Under the pieces are notes generated by a model. The model was not told the DNA's origin. It searched no databases and worked only from the letters and a program-made list of their open reading frames with translations. 64,000 nt of DNA, taken from assembly GCF_011383005.1 (NCBI RefSeq), contig NZ_CP049935.1:2046001-2110000 (forward strand), read 5' to 3'. Below, piece by piece: positions 20,933 through 33,275 of this stretch. Source of the DNA: Phycicoccus sp. HDW14 (GTDB lineage: Bacteria > Actinomycetota > Actinomycetes > Actinomycetales > Dermatophilaceae). The position numbers were made by a program, and so were the translations under genes. How positions within the stretch are numbered: the first letter of the stretch is position 1; each line of letters starts with the position of its first letter.

Positions 20933-21354
20933 TCAGGTGGCGAGCAGCGCGCGCACGGCCTCGAGCTCGGTGACGTCGTACCAGAGCAGGTCGGCGGTGC
21001 CGGTGCCACCGGGCTCCTCGTCGACGTGGAAGGACACGACCCGGCTGCGCGCCACCGGTGACCCGACCTCGACCCGCGACGGCACGTCGGCCCGCTCGGG
21101 CACCGCCACGACGGCGGCGTCGACGTCGGCCGAGGCGACGACCCGGCGCGCGCCCGCGGCCCGGCTGGTGGCCTCCTCCGTGGCGGCGACCCAGGCGTCG
21201 TGCTCGAGCTCCTCCTCGTCGGTGGTCAGGCCGGGCCGACCGAGCGCCGGTGTGACGCCGTGCGCCGCGAGGGGGCGGGGCCGAGCTCTCGCCCGGTCGC
21301 CAGGGCCTCGAGGTCGTCGGCCGTCAGCGGGAGGTAGACGCGGGTCAGCGGCAT
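20933..21354 (-). CDS. DUF6912-like actinobacterial protein (reading frame broken)
   Basis: About 140 residues after repair, starting MPLTRVYLPLTADDLEAL, then an EEELEHDAWVAATEEATS helix, a RRVVASADVDAAVV strand-helix, and an ending with VVSFHVDEEPGGTG...LLWYDVTELEAV. This resembles the conserved actinobacterial family now called DUF6912 (recalled; function unknown). The frame changes in the five-G run 21271-21275, and one extra base joins both halves. It is upstream of pruA on the same strand with a 97-base gap, so co-transcription is possible but not shown. Confidence 0.66.
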
Positions 21355-21385
21355 CGGCTCGTCCTTCGGTGGTTCCGTCGGTGGA

Positions 21386-22830
21386 TCACGGGCGACGGCC
21401 GCGTGGGCGCGGGGCGTCGAGGAGCTCTTGCAGCGCGTCGACGACACCGCGGCCGAGGACGTCGGCGTCGGGCATGGCGTCGCGGTCGGCGTAGAGGCCG
21501 TAGTAGACGCCGCCGTCGTAGGAGGTGAGGCCGATGGACAGCGCCTGGCCGGCGCCGAGCGGGGTCACCGGGTAGGTCGAGACCATCTGGGCGCCGTCGG
21601 CGAACAGCGGTGTCTGGGGCCCGGGTACGTTGGTGATGACGACGTTGTGCAGCCGGCGCGAGACCATCCCGCCGAGCCTCGCCCCGAGGGCGTGCAGGGT
21701 CGGCGGGGCGAACCCCCGACGCCGGCCAGCGCCTCGGCGGACACCGCGCGACGGCCGCCGCCCTCGGTCTGCTGGCGCATCGAGAAGGCGATCTGGTGCA
21801 GGCGCATCGACGGCTTCGGTTCTCCGACAGGCAGGTCCACGAAGCACGCGGTGACCTCGGCGCCGGGCGGCGCGTCCTCGCCGACGTCGGCCGAGCGGAC
21901 CGACACCGGCACGAGGGCCCGCACGGTGGTGCCGGGGTACACCGGCTCGCCGCGCATGAGCAGCCACGAGCGGAAGGCCCCGGCGATGGTGGCCAGCACG
22001 ACGTCGTTGATCGTCACCTCGTCGGCGAACGAACCCTGCCCGAGGCGCGAGCGCACGGCGCGGTAGTCGTCGAGGTCGGTGCCGACCATCACGTAGCGGC
22101 GGGCCCGGCCGACCGAGGCGTTGAGCGGGCTCTCGGGGGCCGGCCGCGCCGACATCCGGGCCAGCGTGGAGATCACGTCACCGGCGACCGAGGCGACCTT
22201 CGAGGCGGTGCGGGCGACGTCGTCGACCCCGGAGCGCACGGTGTCGACGAGCTGGCTCGGGGTGCGCACGACGTCGGCGAGCGCCCCGACGAGCAGCTCG
22301 GCCGACGTGGGCTCGGGCTTGGGGCGCCACGTGGCGAGCACGCCGTCGGCGCCGCCGGGGTTGCCGTCGACGAGCACCCCACCGATGTCGACGCCGTGCA
22401 CGCCGTCGACGAGGCTGTGGTGGCTCTTGGTGATGATCGCGAAGCGGTCCTCGGCCAGGCCCTCGACGAGGTAGAGCTCCCAGAGCGGTCGCGATCGGTC
22501 GAGGGGACGCGGCTGGATGCGGGCGACGAGCTCCTCGAGCTGCTCGTCGGACCCCGGGCGCGGGAGGGCGCTGCGCCGCACGTGGTAGCCGATGTCGAAG
22601 GACTGGTCGTCGACCCACACGGGGTTGCCGAGGCCGCCGGGGACTGTCTTGATCCGCTGCCGGTAGCGCGGGACGTGGGCGATGCGCTCGCTGATGAGGT
22701 CGACGAGCCGGGTGTAGTCGAAGCCACCGGAGGGGACGTCGAAGACCATGACCGAGCCGACGTGCATCGGCGTCGTCGCGTCCTCGAGGCGGAGGAAGGA
22801 CGAGTCGAGGGCGCTCAGCCGGTCGGTCAC
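21386..22830 (-). CDS. Wax ester synthase / diacylglycerol acyltransferase (WS/DGAT) family (reading frame broken)
   Basis: About 481 residues after repair. Opens with MTDRLSALDSSFLRLEDATTPMHVG, the classic WS/DGAT start. The acyl-CoA-dependent acyltransferase active site is KSHHSLVDGVHG (HHxxxDG), with catalytic His at about 137. A late ITNVPGPQTPLFADG motif is also characteristic. Such enzymes make triacylglycerol or wax esters at the inner membrane face. The frame breaks at the five-C run 21713-21717, giving a premature end in the raw sequence; one extra base restores the C-terminal motifs. It lies directly downstream of the CpaE-like gene (12-base gap), so the two may share a transcript despite unrelated functions. 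Confidence 0.88.
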
Positions 22831-22842
22831 GGGTCCATCGTG

Positions 22843-24128
22843 TCAGACCCGCACCCGCCTCCGACGGCCCTGCCGGTCGGCGCCCGAGGTGTCGGGGCAG
22901 CGCTCGTCGAGCACGGAGGCGACGGCGCCCAGGGCGGCGACGAGCGGCGAGCGCGGACGGACCTCGGTGAGGGCCCGACCGGTGAGCACGGCCTCGTCGC
23001 AGTCGTCCGGCGCCCAGGGCAGCATCCGGACCTCCTCGAGCCCGGCGAACCGGCCGAGGACCTCGCGGATGGTCCGCTCGGGGCGGGGGCCGGCCGCCGA
23101 GGCGCGGACCTTGTTGACGAGCACGAGCGGACGCGGGCAGGGCAGCACGGCGACGTCCTGCACCCCGCGGACCAGCCGCTGGAGGCCGACCGGGTCGGCG
23201 GCCCCGACGACGACGAGCCGGTCGGCGGCCTCGAGCGCGGTGAGGGTGGCGGCGTTGCGCCGGGGGGCGACGGTGTCGTAGCTCAGCTCCTCGTCGTCCT
23301 CGAGGGCGAATCCGGTGTCGACGACGACGTGGTCGACGACGCCGCGGGCCAGCCGGAGCACGTCCTCGACGGCGGCGGCACGCAGCTCGGGCCAGCGGTC
23401 GGCCCGCGGGAGCCCGGTGAGGACGCGCAGGCCGGGCAGCGCCTCGGGGGCGAGCCGGGCCAGGCCGGGGACGTCGAGGGTGCCCTGCTCGGAGGCCCGG
23501 GCGGCCGCGGCGACGCCCGGCGCCTCGTCGACCATGCCGAGCAGCTGGGCCACCGAGGCGCCCCAGGTGTCGAGGTCGACGAGCAGGGTGCGGATGCCGG
23601 AGCCGGCCAGCCGGGCGGCGAGCGTGACGGCCACCGTCGAGCGGCCGGGGGCGCCGGTGGGTCCCCAGACGACGGTGACCGGGGTCGGGACGCGGGGGTC
23701 GGGGTGCGGGAGGGGTCGTCGGGCAGGTCGTCGAGCGCGGCGGCCGGCCCGCCCGTCCCGCTCGGGCGCGAGGTCGTGGCGTCGGCGAGCGCGGACAGGG
23801 CCGCGGCGACGACGTCGGAGGGGTCGCCGGGGTGGAGCACCGTCGCGACGCCCAGCTGGCGCAGGCGGCGCTCACCGTCCTCGTCGTCCCCGGACGCCAG
23901 GCCCGCGACCCGCACCCCGTGCCCGGCGAGGTGGCGCAGGGCGTCGCGGTCGAGGCCGCGCAGGTCCGGGGACACGACGGCCACCCGGGCGACGCCGGCC
24001 GCGCCGGTGGACAGCAGCTCGGCGAGGTCGGCGCAGCGGCGGACCAGCTCGATACCGGGCGCGGCGCCGAGCACCTCGACGAAGCCCGCCTCGTGCCGGT
24101 GTGTGAGCGCCGTGAGGACGGTCGTCAC
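22843..24128 (-). CDS. CpaE/Ssd-like P-loop ATPase with a deviant Walker A (reading frame broken)
   Basis: About 428 residues after repair: an N-terminal receiver-like domain (about 1-120) and a MinD/CpaE-type P-loop domain with VVWGPTGAPGRSTVAVTLA, LLVDLDTWGAS, DHVVVDTGF and LVLVNKV. In MinD/CpaE proteins the P-loop is KGGxGKT; here both lysines are absent (GAPGRST), so hydrolysis may be altered. Related actinobacterial proteins (Ssd, Rv3660c type) accompany Tad ATPases and influence septation or pilus placement. The start overlaps the preceding SAF gene (ATGA), so both form one unit. It is distinct from the canonical CpaE in the Tad operon at 45.8 kb. The break is at the five-G run 23694-23698. 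Confidence 0.75.
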
Positions 24129-24784
24129 GAGCCGCCCCCCGGCACCGGGACGAGGGTGATGCGGGCGCCGACGTCGACGTCGGCGACGAGGCCCCGCACG
24201 TCGTCGCGCGGCACCATGACGCGCACCGCCCGGGTCTGCTCGGCGCCCGCGAGTACGGAGTCCTCCTCGGCGACCGCGACGACGGCGACCCGCTCGAGCA
24301 CCCGCTCGGGACCGGCGAGCTTGACCACCCCGACCGTGGAGCCCTCGACGGGCCGGTTGACGTAGACGTCGACGAGCGTGCCGCGGCGCAGCGAGGCGGC
24401 CGACGTGGCGTCGACCTGGAGGGCGACCTGCTGGACCCCCACGGCGGCCGCGGTGCCGACGCTCGAGCGCGGCACGAGCTCGCCGGGGCGCAGGTCGCGC
24501 AGGGCGTAGGAGTCGGCGGGCAGCGGGCCGTCGGCGGACAGGTAGGCGGCCGTGCCGTCACCGAGCTGCACCCGCACCACGGTGAGGTCGTCGGCGGTGA
24601 GCGGCTGCCCCGGCGCGACGGCCCCGGCCGCGGCGTACACCGGCACGCGGCGGTCGGCGCGGGCCACGACCAGGGCACCGAGCACCGTCGAGACGACGAC
24701 GAGCAGCACGCCGACGAGCAGGCGCGAGTCGCGCCACGACGGGGCCCGCAGCCGGGAGGCGGTGGGGGTCGGGAGGTCGCTCAT
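24125..24784 (-). CDS. SAF-domain, CpaB-like membrane-anchored protein
   Basis: 219 residues: a short cytoplasmic tail, one membrane helix (about 22-43, LLVGVLLVVVSTVLGALVVA), then an SAF domain (VAPGQPLTADDLTVVRVQL...LRPGELVPRSSV) and a CpaB-type C-terminal region (VDVYVNRPVEGSTVGVVKL). CpaB/RcpC proteins act at the outer face in Tad pilus assembly. Here it forms a two-gene unit with the CpaE-like ATPase (4-base overlap) and has no pilin beside it. Its Tad partner could be the system whose tadA is interrupted at 2.6 kb, but they are 21 kb apart, so this is inference. Confidence 0.74.
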   Translation of the reverse strand: MSDLPTPTASRLRAPSWRDSRLLVGVLLVVVSTVLGALVVARADRRVPVYAAAGAVAPGQPLTADDLTVVRVQLGDGTAAYLSADGPLPADSYALRDLRPGELVPRSSVGTAAAVGVQQVALQVDATSAASLRRGTLVDVYVNRPVEGSTVGVVKLAGPERVLERVAVVAVAEEDSVLAGAEQTRAVRVMVPRDDVRGLVADVDVGARITLVPVPGGGS

Positions 24785-24885
24785 GGCCGCGATCCTGCCC
24801 GACCGCGACGGCCCGTGCCCGCCGAACCCGTGAGCCTGTGGACGACGCCTGCCGGGGCCGGTGCGGTCGGTGGCACACTGTCCGC

Positions 24886-25128
24886 GTGCCGCGACGCTTC
24901 ATCCCGCTGACCGAGGTCTCCGAGATCCTCGACGTCTCCGCCGCGCAGGCCTACGCGCTCGTGCGCAGCGGCGACCTGCCGGCCATCAAGGTCGGCGGGC
25001 GGGGCCAGTGGCGCGTCGAGACCAGTGAGCTCGAGAGCTACATCCAGCGGATGTACGCCGAGACCCGCGAGCTCGTGACGACACGCACCGAGGGCGACAC
25101 CGACGCGCCCGAGCCGACCGACGGCTGA
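24886..25128 (+). CDS. Small helix-turn-helix DNA-binding protein (excisionase/BldC type)
   Basis: 80 residues from GTG 24886 (VPRRFIPLTEVSEIL). The winged helix-turn-helix of the HTH_17 class is clear: ILDVSAAQAYALVRSGDLPAIKVGGRGQWRVETSELE, then a helix YIQRMYAETREL and an acidic tail. Such proteins include BldC-like developmental regulators and phage excisionases; here conserved chromosomal neighbours argue for a regulator. It is divergent from the SAF/CpaE-like pair and may regulate it. No Shine-Dalgarno is obvious, so a leaderless or weakly led start is possible. The upstream 48 bases are also open, so the start is moderately sure. Confidence 0.8.
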   Translation: MPRRFIPLTEVSEILDVSAAQAYALVRSGDLPAIKVGGRGQWRVETSELESYIQRMYAETRELVTTRTEGDTDAPEPTDG

Positions 25129-25173
25129 CGCCTGCCCCGTGGGGGCGCGGCCCGGTCCGTCGCGGGCCACCGC

Positions 25174-25715
25174 TCAGCGGCCGGACCCCACGGTGCGCAC
25201 GGCCGCGAACGGGACGGTGAGCAGCCGGCGGACGTTCTCGCGCCGGCGCGGCTCGCCCTCGGGGTGCTCGGCGAGCACGAGGTGGTCGGCACCGACGACG
25301 TCGATGGTGCCGACGAGCGGCGCCCCGAGGACACCTCGAGCGTCACGGTGGCGCGGTCGCGGGCCAGGGCGCGCAGCGCGTGACCGAGGCCGAAGCGGCG
25401 GGCGGTGCGGGCCGGGTCGGCGTGCGGCGGCAGCCCCTCGACGGTGACGAGGGCGCCCCGGGGGACGAGCAGCTCGCGCGGCGGGTCGGCGACGAGCAGC
25501 CAGCCGTCGCCGACGTCGGCCAGGACGCCGGAGACCACCCGGCCGCCCTCGACGAGCAGCGACACCGGTGAGCCCACGGTCGCGGCCAGCCGGCCGGTGA
25601 GGTCGACCAGCGCCCGCTCGCGACGGGTCCGCTCGGCGACCTCGCTGTCGAGCTCGCGACGCTCCTCGGCCGCGAGCTGCCCCTCGAGGTCCGCGAACAG
25701 CCCCTCCCACCTCAT
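25174..25715 (-). CDS. Conserved actinobacterial protein, often labelled Fis-family (reading frame broken)
   Basis: About 180 residues after repair. Begins MRWEGLFADLEGQLAAEERRELDSEVAERTRRERA, a charged coiled coil, followed by a small beta-rich domain (GSPVSLLVEGGRVVSGVLADVG.GWLLVADP) and a C-terminal strand region ending RRLLTVPFAAVRTVGSGR. I recognise the family as one annotated in actinobacteria as a Fis-family regulator, but I see no Fis-type helix-turn-helix, so function is open. The break lies in the CCCC run 25323-25326, and one base restores the frame. It is convergent with the HTH gene, 45 bases apart. Confidence 0.68.
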
Positions 25716-25740
25716 GGGAGCACAGGCTACGCACCACCCC

Positions 25741-25769
25741 TTGCCGGTGTCGGACCGACCGTCTATCGT
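25741..25769 (+). promoter_or_regulatory. Promoter of the LysM gene, apparently leaderless
   Basis: TTGCCG (25741-25746), a 17-base spacer and TATCGT (25764-25769) fit the group 1 sigma consensus. The ATG of the LysM gene is at 25777, seven bases after the -10 box, so transcription should start at or within a base of the start codon. No Shine-Dalgarno is present, which agrees with a leaderless mRNA. Confidence 0.55.
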
Positions 25770-25776
25770 CCAGATC

Positions 25777-26573
25777 ATGCAAACGATGGCAAACAGCACC
25801 AAACGCGCTCCAATGCATCTCCTCGGTGGCTTCCTCACCGTCCTGGTGCTCGCGGTGTGCGCCACGGTGCTCGCCCGGGTGGCGGCCACGACGCTCGACG
25901 CCTCCCTGCGCGGGGCCCCGGTGGAGTCCCCGAGGCGCTGCTCGCCCTGCTCGCCGCCCTCGGCCTGCTCGGGCTGGCCTGGCTCGCCCTCGGGGTGGTC
26001 CTCGAGGGGCTGGCCCGGGTGCCCGGCACGGTCGGTGCGGCGGCCGCGCGGGCCTCGGCCGCCCTGTCCCCCGTCGTCGTGCGCCGGGTGGCCGCCGTCG
26101 TCCTCGGGGTGGGGGTCGGGGCGAGCGGGCTCGGGGCCGGGACGGCGGTCGCCGGGCCGGCCCGGGTCGTCGGCACCGCCGTGGCCGGGGCGGTGGCCTT
26201 CGAGGCGGCGCCCGCGACGGGTGCGTCCGGCGGCCCGGCCGGGTCGGCCGACGCCCCGCTCCCCGACCCGGGCTGGAGCCCGGCGCCCGACCCCGGCTGG
26301 ACCCCCAGCGCCCCCACCGTCCGCCGCCAGCCCGACGTCTCCGTCGTCAGCGGCCGCGGCGCTGCGCCGGCCGTCGACGACGAGGTCGTCGTCCACCGCG
26401 GCGACTCGTTGTGGTCCATCGCGGCCCGTCACCTGGGGCCGGGGGCCACCGACGCCGAGGTCGCCCGGGCCTGGCCGCACTGGTACGCCGAGAACCACGA
26501 CGTCGTCGGCCCCGACCCCGACCGCCTGCTCCCCGGTCAGGTGCTGCGGGTGCCCACGGTGGTCGGCTCGTGA
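25777..26573 (+). CDS. Membrane protein with a C-terminal LysM domain (reading frame broken)
   Basis: About 265 residues after repair. Two to three hydrophobic segments (about 15-35, 50-75, 90-130) are followed by a Pro-rich linker and a LysM domain (DEVVVHRGDSLWSIAARHL...LLPGQVLRVP) that should bind peptidoglycan outside the cell. The frame changes at CCCC 25928-25931, and one extra C gives EALLALLAALGLLGLAW. GTGA overlap with the Rv3235-type gene shows co-translation. This pair sits next to secA, as LysM/Rv3235 genes often do in actinobacteria (recalled). The ATG at 25777 is chosen because it fits the leaderless promoter; ATGs at 25786 and 25813 are alternatives. Confidence 0.74.
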
Positions 26574-27109
26574 GCGGCGCCCCGCTGCACGTGGCTCCGG
26601 CGGTGCGCGCCCTGCCGCCCGCGCTGCCCCTCCACGAGGCGGTGCGTCGCGCGCGGGCGGCCGACCCCGGCGCCCGACGGGTGCCCGGCTACGTCCAGGA
26701 CGCCCTCGCCGTCGACTTCTCCTGCGCCTCCGACGAGCAGGTCTTCGGGCCGCAGCGCACCCCCCGCACCGACCTGCCCGACCCCGCCGAGTGGGCGGCC
26801 CGGATGGCCCAGGCCCTCCTCGAGGTGATGACCGGCGCCCGGCCGGCGCCGCAGGTGGTGCGCTGGACCACCCCCGAGGTCTACGCGGTCGTCGCCCGGC
26901 GGGGTGCCCTCGTGGCGCGGCGGGCGGCCCAGGGGCGCTCGGCCCGGCGGCACCGGCTCAGCGTCCGCCGGGTCCGGGTCTGCGAACCGGTCGACGGGGT
27001 CGCCGAGGCCGCCGTCGTCGTCCAGGACGGGCCGCGGGTGCGCGCCGTCGCGCTGCGACTCGTCGGTCAGGACGGCAAGTGGCGGGTCGCTGCCCTCCAG
27101 GTGGGCTGA
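26570..27109 (+). CDS. Rv3235-type conserved protein
   Basis: 179 residues from GTG 26570, which overlaps the LysM stop. An N-terminal Pro/Ala/Arg-rich region leads into a compact domain with PAEWAARMAQALLEVMTGARPAPQV, a basic stretch RRAAQGRSARRHRLSV and final strands RVRVCEPVDGVAEAAVVVQ...KWRVAALQVG. The shape and position (two genes from secA) match M. tuberculosis Rv3235, a protein of unknown function. A SecA-related role is suggested only by proximity. It converges with secA; the stops are seven bases apart and I see no strong hairpin between them. Confidence 0.72.
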   Translation: MSGAPLHVAPAVRALPPALPLHEAVRRARAADPGARRVPGYVQDALAVDFSCASDEQVFGPQRTPRTDLPDPAEWAARMAQALLEVMTGARPAPQVVRWTTPEVYAVVARRGALVARRAAQGRSARRHRLSVRRVRVCEPVDGVAEAAVVVQDGPRVRAVALRLVGQDGKWRVAALQVG

Positions 27110-27116
27110 GCCTGCG

Positions 27117-29987
<2,871 letters not shown>

Positions 29988-30191
29988 GAGTGGGACTCCC
30001 TTGAGGCAGAAAACGGTGCGAGGCAGGACGCGACGCGGGGCAGAGCAGAGCGGCGGTGTGGCGCCGCCGGACCCACCTAGGGTAGTCGAGCCCCCCGGGC
30101 CCGGGCCGCGCGGTGGGGCGTGCCGAAGGTCCAACGGGTCGAAGGCCGTGGCGAGTTCCCCCCGGTGCGCCCGCGGTGGTTGGCTGTCGTC

Positions 30192-31331
30192 ATGACCGAG
30201 GCGACCTTCCCCGCGGGCGTGCCGGTGCTCACCGACGGCCACGTCCGGCTGCGCGCGCACCGCCCGGACGACCTCGAGCGCATCGTCGAGCAGAGCGCCG
30301 ACCCCGAGTCGATGCGCTGGACGCTCGTGCCCCGGCCCTACGGCGAGGAGCAGGGCCGCGAGTTCCTCGCCCTCATCGAGGCGGCCTGGAACGAGCCCGA
30401 CGGCCACCGGTACTGGGCGATCACCGACGCCGAGGACCCCGACGGCCGCTACGCCGGCACCATCGACCTGCGACCGTCCGCGGCCGCCGGCGTCGCGGAG
30501 GTCGGGTTCGGCCTGCACCCCGACGCCCGGGGCCGGGGGCTGATGGCCGGGGCGCTGCGGCTCCTCGCCCAGCACTGGTTCGAGCAGGGCGGCTCCCGGC
30601 TGCACTGGCGGGCGGTGCGCGGCAACTTCGCCTCGTGGCGCGTCGCGTGGGCGTGCGGCTTCACCCACCACGGCACCCTCCCCGGCTCGCACCCCGACCC
30701 GCAGGGCGGCCCGGCCGTCGACACGTGGATGGCCAGCCTCGGCGCCGACGACGTCCTGGAGGCCCGCACCCCCTGGCCCGAACCGCTCGTCCTGCGCACC
30801 GAGGAGGCCGGCGGTCTCGTGCTGCGCCCCTGGCTCGACGAGGACGTCGACGCCCTCGAGCCCCGCGACCAGCCGGCGCACCACATGCCGGCCCGCGGCA
30901 TCCTCGAGCCCGACACCTTTCCCGAGTGGCTGCTCACCCGCCGCGAGAAGATGGCCCTCGGCACGACGCTCAGCTGGTGCGTCGCCGACGCCGCCACCGG
31001 GCGGGCGCTCGGCGAGGCGCTGGTCTTCGTCACCGAGGGCACCCTCGACGACGACACCGCCGAGCTCGGCTACCAGGTGCTCCCGAGCGGCCGGCGGCGC
31101 GGCGTCGCGACGGCGGCCGCCCGCCTCGTCGCCGGGCACGCGCTGGCCCCCCGGGCCGACGGCGGGCTCGGGCTGCGGCGCCTCGTGGCCCAGACCGCCG
31201 AGGACAACGCCGGCAGCAACAAGGTGCTCGACTCCCTCGGCTTCGACATCTGGGGGCGCGAGACCGAGGCCGACGTGCTGCCCGGTGGACGCCCCGTCGC
31301 GTCGCTGCACTGGGAGCTGCTCAGTCGCTGA
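30192..31331 (+). CDS. Tandem GNAT-fold acetyltransferase
   Basis: 379 residues with two GNAT domains of the RimJ/RimL kind. Domain 1 (about 15-175) has [16 protein letters not shown] and the acetyl-CoA loop [18 protein letters not shown]. Domain 2 (about 205-375) has [11 protein letters not shown] and [17 protein letters not shown], then ...[15 protein letters not shown]. Each has the (R/Q)xxGx(G/A) pyrophosphate loop, so both may bind acetyl-CoA. The acceptor is unknown; RimJ/RimL relatives acetylate ribosomal proteins or small amines. The ATG at 30192 is chosen as the first start after a region with no coding character. It overlaps the convergent YcaQ-like gene by 11 bases. Confidence 0.85.
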   Translation: MTEATFPAGVPVLTDGHVRLRAHRPDDLERIVEQSADPESMRWTLVPRPYGEEQGREFLALIEAAWNEPDGHRYWAITDAEDPDGRYAGTIDLRPSAAAGVAEVGFGLHPDARGRGLMAGALRLLAQHWFEQGGSRLHWRAVRGNFASWRVAWACGFTHHGTLPGSHPDPQGGPAVDTWMASLGADDVLEARTPWPEPLVLRTEEAGGLVLRPWLDEDVDALEPRDQPAHHMPARGILEPDTFPEWLLTRREKMALGTTLSWCVADAATGRALGEALVFVTEGTLDDDTAELGYQVLPSGRRRGVATAAARLVAGHALAPRADGGLGLRRLVAQTAEDNAGSNKVLDSLGFDIWGRETEADVLPGGRPVASLHWELLSR

Positions 31332-32520
31332 CGCCGCCCGGCAGGTCGAGCCAGCCGGCCATGAGTCCCAGCTCCTCGTCGAGCTCGCGGGCGTCCTCCA
31401 CCCCGCCGCGCCCCGGCTCCCACGTGCACCGGCGCCCGCGCAGCACGCCGGCCGCGCGGTCGCTCTTGAGGTCGACCCGGGCCACGAGCTCGTCGCCGAG
31501 CAGGAACGGCAGCACGTAGTAGCCGTGCACGCGCAGCTCCTCGGGCACGTAGATCTCGAGCCGGAAGTCGAACCCGAAGATCGCCCGGGTGCGGTCGCGC
31601 TGCCAGACGAGCGAGTCGAAGGGTGAGAGCAGCGCGCGGGCCCGCACCCGGCGCGGCCGGCGGGCGTCGCGGTGCAGGTAGACCGGGCGGTGCCAGCCCT
31701 CGATGCTCGCCGGCAGCAGCGTGCCGTCGGCGACGAGCGATGCCACGGCCGGGCGCGCCTGCTCGGGCCTGAGCCGGAAGTAGTCGCGCAGGCACTGCTC
31801 GCTGCCGACACCGTGCGCACGGGCCGAGATCTCGATGAGCCGGCGGAAGGCCTCCTCGTCGCCCGGCCGGGCGGCGGGGTCGAGCGCCTCGGCGCGCAGG
31901 GCCGGCGGCAGCACGCGCGCGGGGTGGGCGTAGCGCCGCTCGAACTGGGTCGTGCGGCCGGCGCTCGAGAGCTCGCCCGACCAGAACAGGTGCTCGAGGG
32001 CGTTCTTCACGAGCGACCAGTTCCAGCCCCAGTGCTCGCGCTCGCGCGGCAGGTCGTGGGCCAGGGCGGCCTCGACCTCCCGGCTGGTCATCGGGCCGCC
32101 GGCGCCCACCTCGGCGAGCACCATCGCGACGAGGTCGGGGTGGTCGCGGGCCACCCGTTGCATCCCGCCCCAGGCGTCGGAGCGGGCCCGGCGCATCCGG
32201 AAGTCCAGCAGCGGCCAGGTCGTGGGCGGGACGAGGGAGGCCTCGTGCGCCCAGTACTCGACGACCCGGCGGGGTGCGCGGTCGCGGGCGCGGTCGAGCA
32301 GGGCGCGGTCGTACGGCCCGAGCCGGGAGAAGAACGGCAGGTACTGGCTGCGGACGACGACGTTGACGCTGTCGATCTGGACGATGCCGACGGCGTCGAG
32401 CACCCGCTGGAGGTCACGCGTGCCCGGTACGGGCGGCCGCGGCCGCGCGAAGCCCTGGGCGGCCAGGGCGATGCGCCGGGCCGCGGGGCGGGTCAGCCGG
32501 ACCGGTGCCGGCTCAGCCAT
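31321..32520 (-). CDS. YcaQ/AlkZ-type winged-helix DNA glycosylase
   Basis: 399 residues of the HTH_42 family. The N-terminal winged helices lead to the catalytic loop [11 protein letters not shown] with Gln48-Ile49-Asp50. YcaQ-type enzymes use a QxD pair and Streptomyces AZL a QxQ pair to excise N-alkylated bases and unhook interstrand crosslinks. [13 protein letters not shown] segment, [25 protein letters not shown] and [12 protein letters not shown] are family hallmarks. It probably repairs DNA crosslinks or alkylation in the cytoplasm. The start overlaps the end of the upstream regulator gene by eight bases, so the two are co-transcribed, which is unusual for a repair gene. Confidence 0.85.
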   Translation of the reverse strand: MAEPAPVRLTRPAARRIALAAQGFARPRPPVPGTRDLQRVLDAVGIVQIDSVNVVVRSQYLPFFSRLGPYDRALLDRARDRAPRRVVEYWAHEASLVPPTTWPLLDFRMRRARSDAWGGMQRVARDHPDLVAMVLAEVGAGGPMTSREVEAALAHDLPREREHWGWNWSLVKNALEHLFWSGELSSAGRTTQFERRYAHPARVLPPALRAEALDPAARPGDEEAFRRLIEISARAHGVGSEQCLRDYFRLRPEQARPAVASLVADGTLLPASIEGWHRPVYLHRDARRPRRVRARALLSPFDSLVWQRDRTRAIFGFDFRLEIYVPEELRVHGYYVLPFLLGDELVARVDLKSDRAAGVLRGRRCTWEPGRGGVEDARELDEELGLMAGWLDLPGGVSD

Positions 32521-33217
32521 CCGGCGGCACGAGCCGCTGCTGGTGGGCGTAGACCGCCGCCTCGACCCGCGAGTGCAGGTGCAGCTTCTCGAGGATGCTC
32601 CGGACGTGGTTCTTCACGGTGTTCTCAGCGATGCCGAGGCTCTCGGCGATCTCGCGGTTGACCATGCCGCGGGCCACGAGCCGCAGCACCTCGACCTCGC
32701 GGTCGGTGAGGTGGGACTCGGTGGGGGCGCCGGGCGCGACGTCCTGGCTGAGCCGGGAGAACTCCTGGAGCAGGGTGGCGGCCATGCCCGGCGGGATGAT
32801 CGCCTGCCCGTCGTGCACCCGCCGGATGGCGTCGGCGACCTCCTCGCCCGGCAGGTCCTTGAGGAGGTAGCCGCTGGCGCCGGCCTTGATGGCCTGGAAC
32901 AGGTCGCTCTCGTCGTCGCTCATCGTCAGCATGAGGATGCGCGCGCCCGGGTCGGCGGCGTGCAGGAGGCCGGCCGCCTCGATGCCGCCGACGACGGGCA
33001 TGCGCACGTCCATGAGGACGACGTCGGGACGCAGCCGGGCGCAGACCTCGACGGCCTCGGCGCCGTTGCTCGCCTGGCCCACGACCTTGGCCGCGCCGTC
33101 GAGCTCGACGACGACGGCCATCCCCTGGCGGTAGAGCGCGTGGTCGTCGGCGATGACGACGCGGATGACCCCGGGCGGGGCGTCTCCGTCGTGATCGCCG
33201 CTCACGGTCTCCTCCAC
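32513..33217 (-). CDS. NarL/LuxR-family response regulator
   Basis: 234 residues: a receiver domain with acidic pocket Asp24-Asp25, phospho-acceptor Asp70 in VVLMDVRMP, switch Thr in LTMSDDE and Lys in LLKDLPG; then a LuxR helix-turn-helix (LTDREVEVLRLVARG...NREIAESLGIAENTVKNHVRSILEKL). No partner kinase is adjacent, so it is an orphan in this window. GTG 33217 is the start, because the receiver needs the residues right after it (VIRVVIADDH). It overlaps the YcaQ-like gene by eight bases and lies 58 bases downstream of hpf on the same strand, so a longer transcript is possible. Confidence 0.9.
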   Translation of the reverse strand: MEETVSGDHDGDAPPGVIRVVIADDHALYRQGMAVVVELDGAAKVVGQASNGAEAVEVCARLRPDVVLMDVRMPVVGGIEAAGLLHAADPGARILMLTMSDDESDLFQAIKAGASGYLLKDLPGEEVADAIRRVHDGQAIIPPGMAATLLQEFSRLSQDVAPGAPTESHLTDREVEVLRLVARGMVNREIAESLGIAENTVKNHVRSILEKLHLHSRVEAAVYAHQQRLVPPDG

Positions 33218-33275
33218 GGGGTCATCGTGTCAGGTCGGGGGCCGCGAACCCAGCGCCCACGCCCGGCATGGTGCG

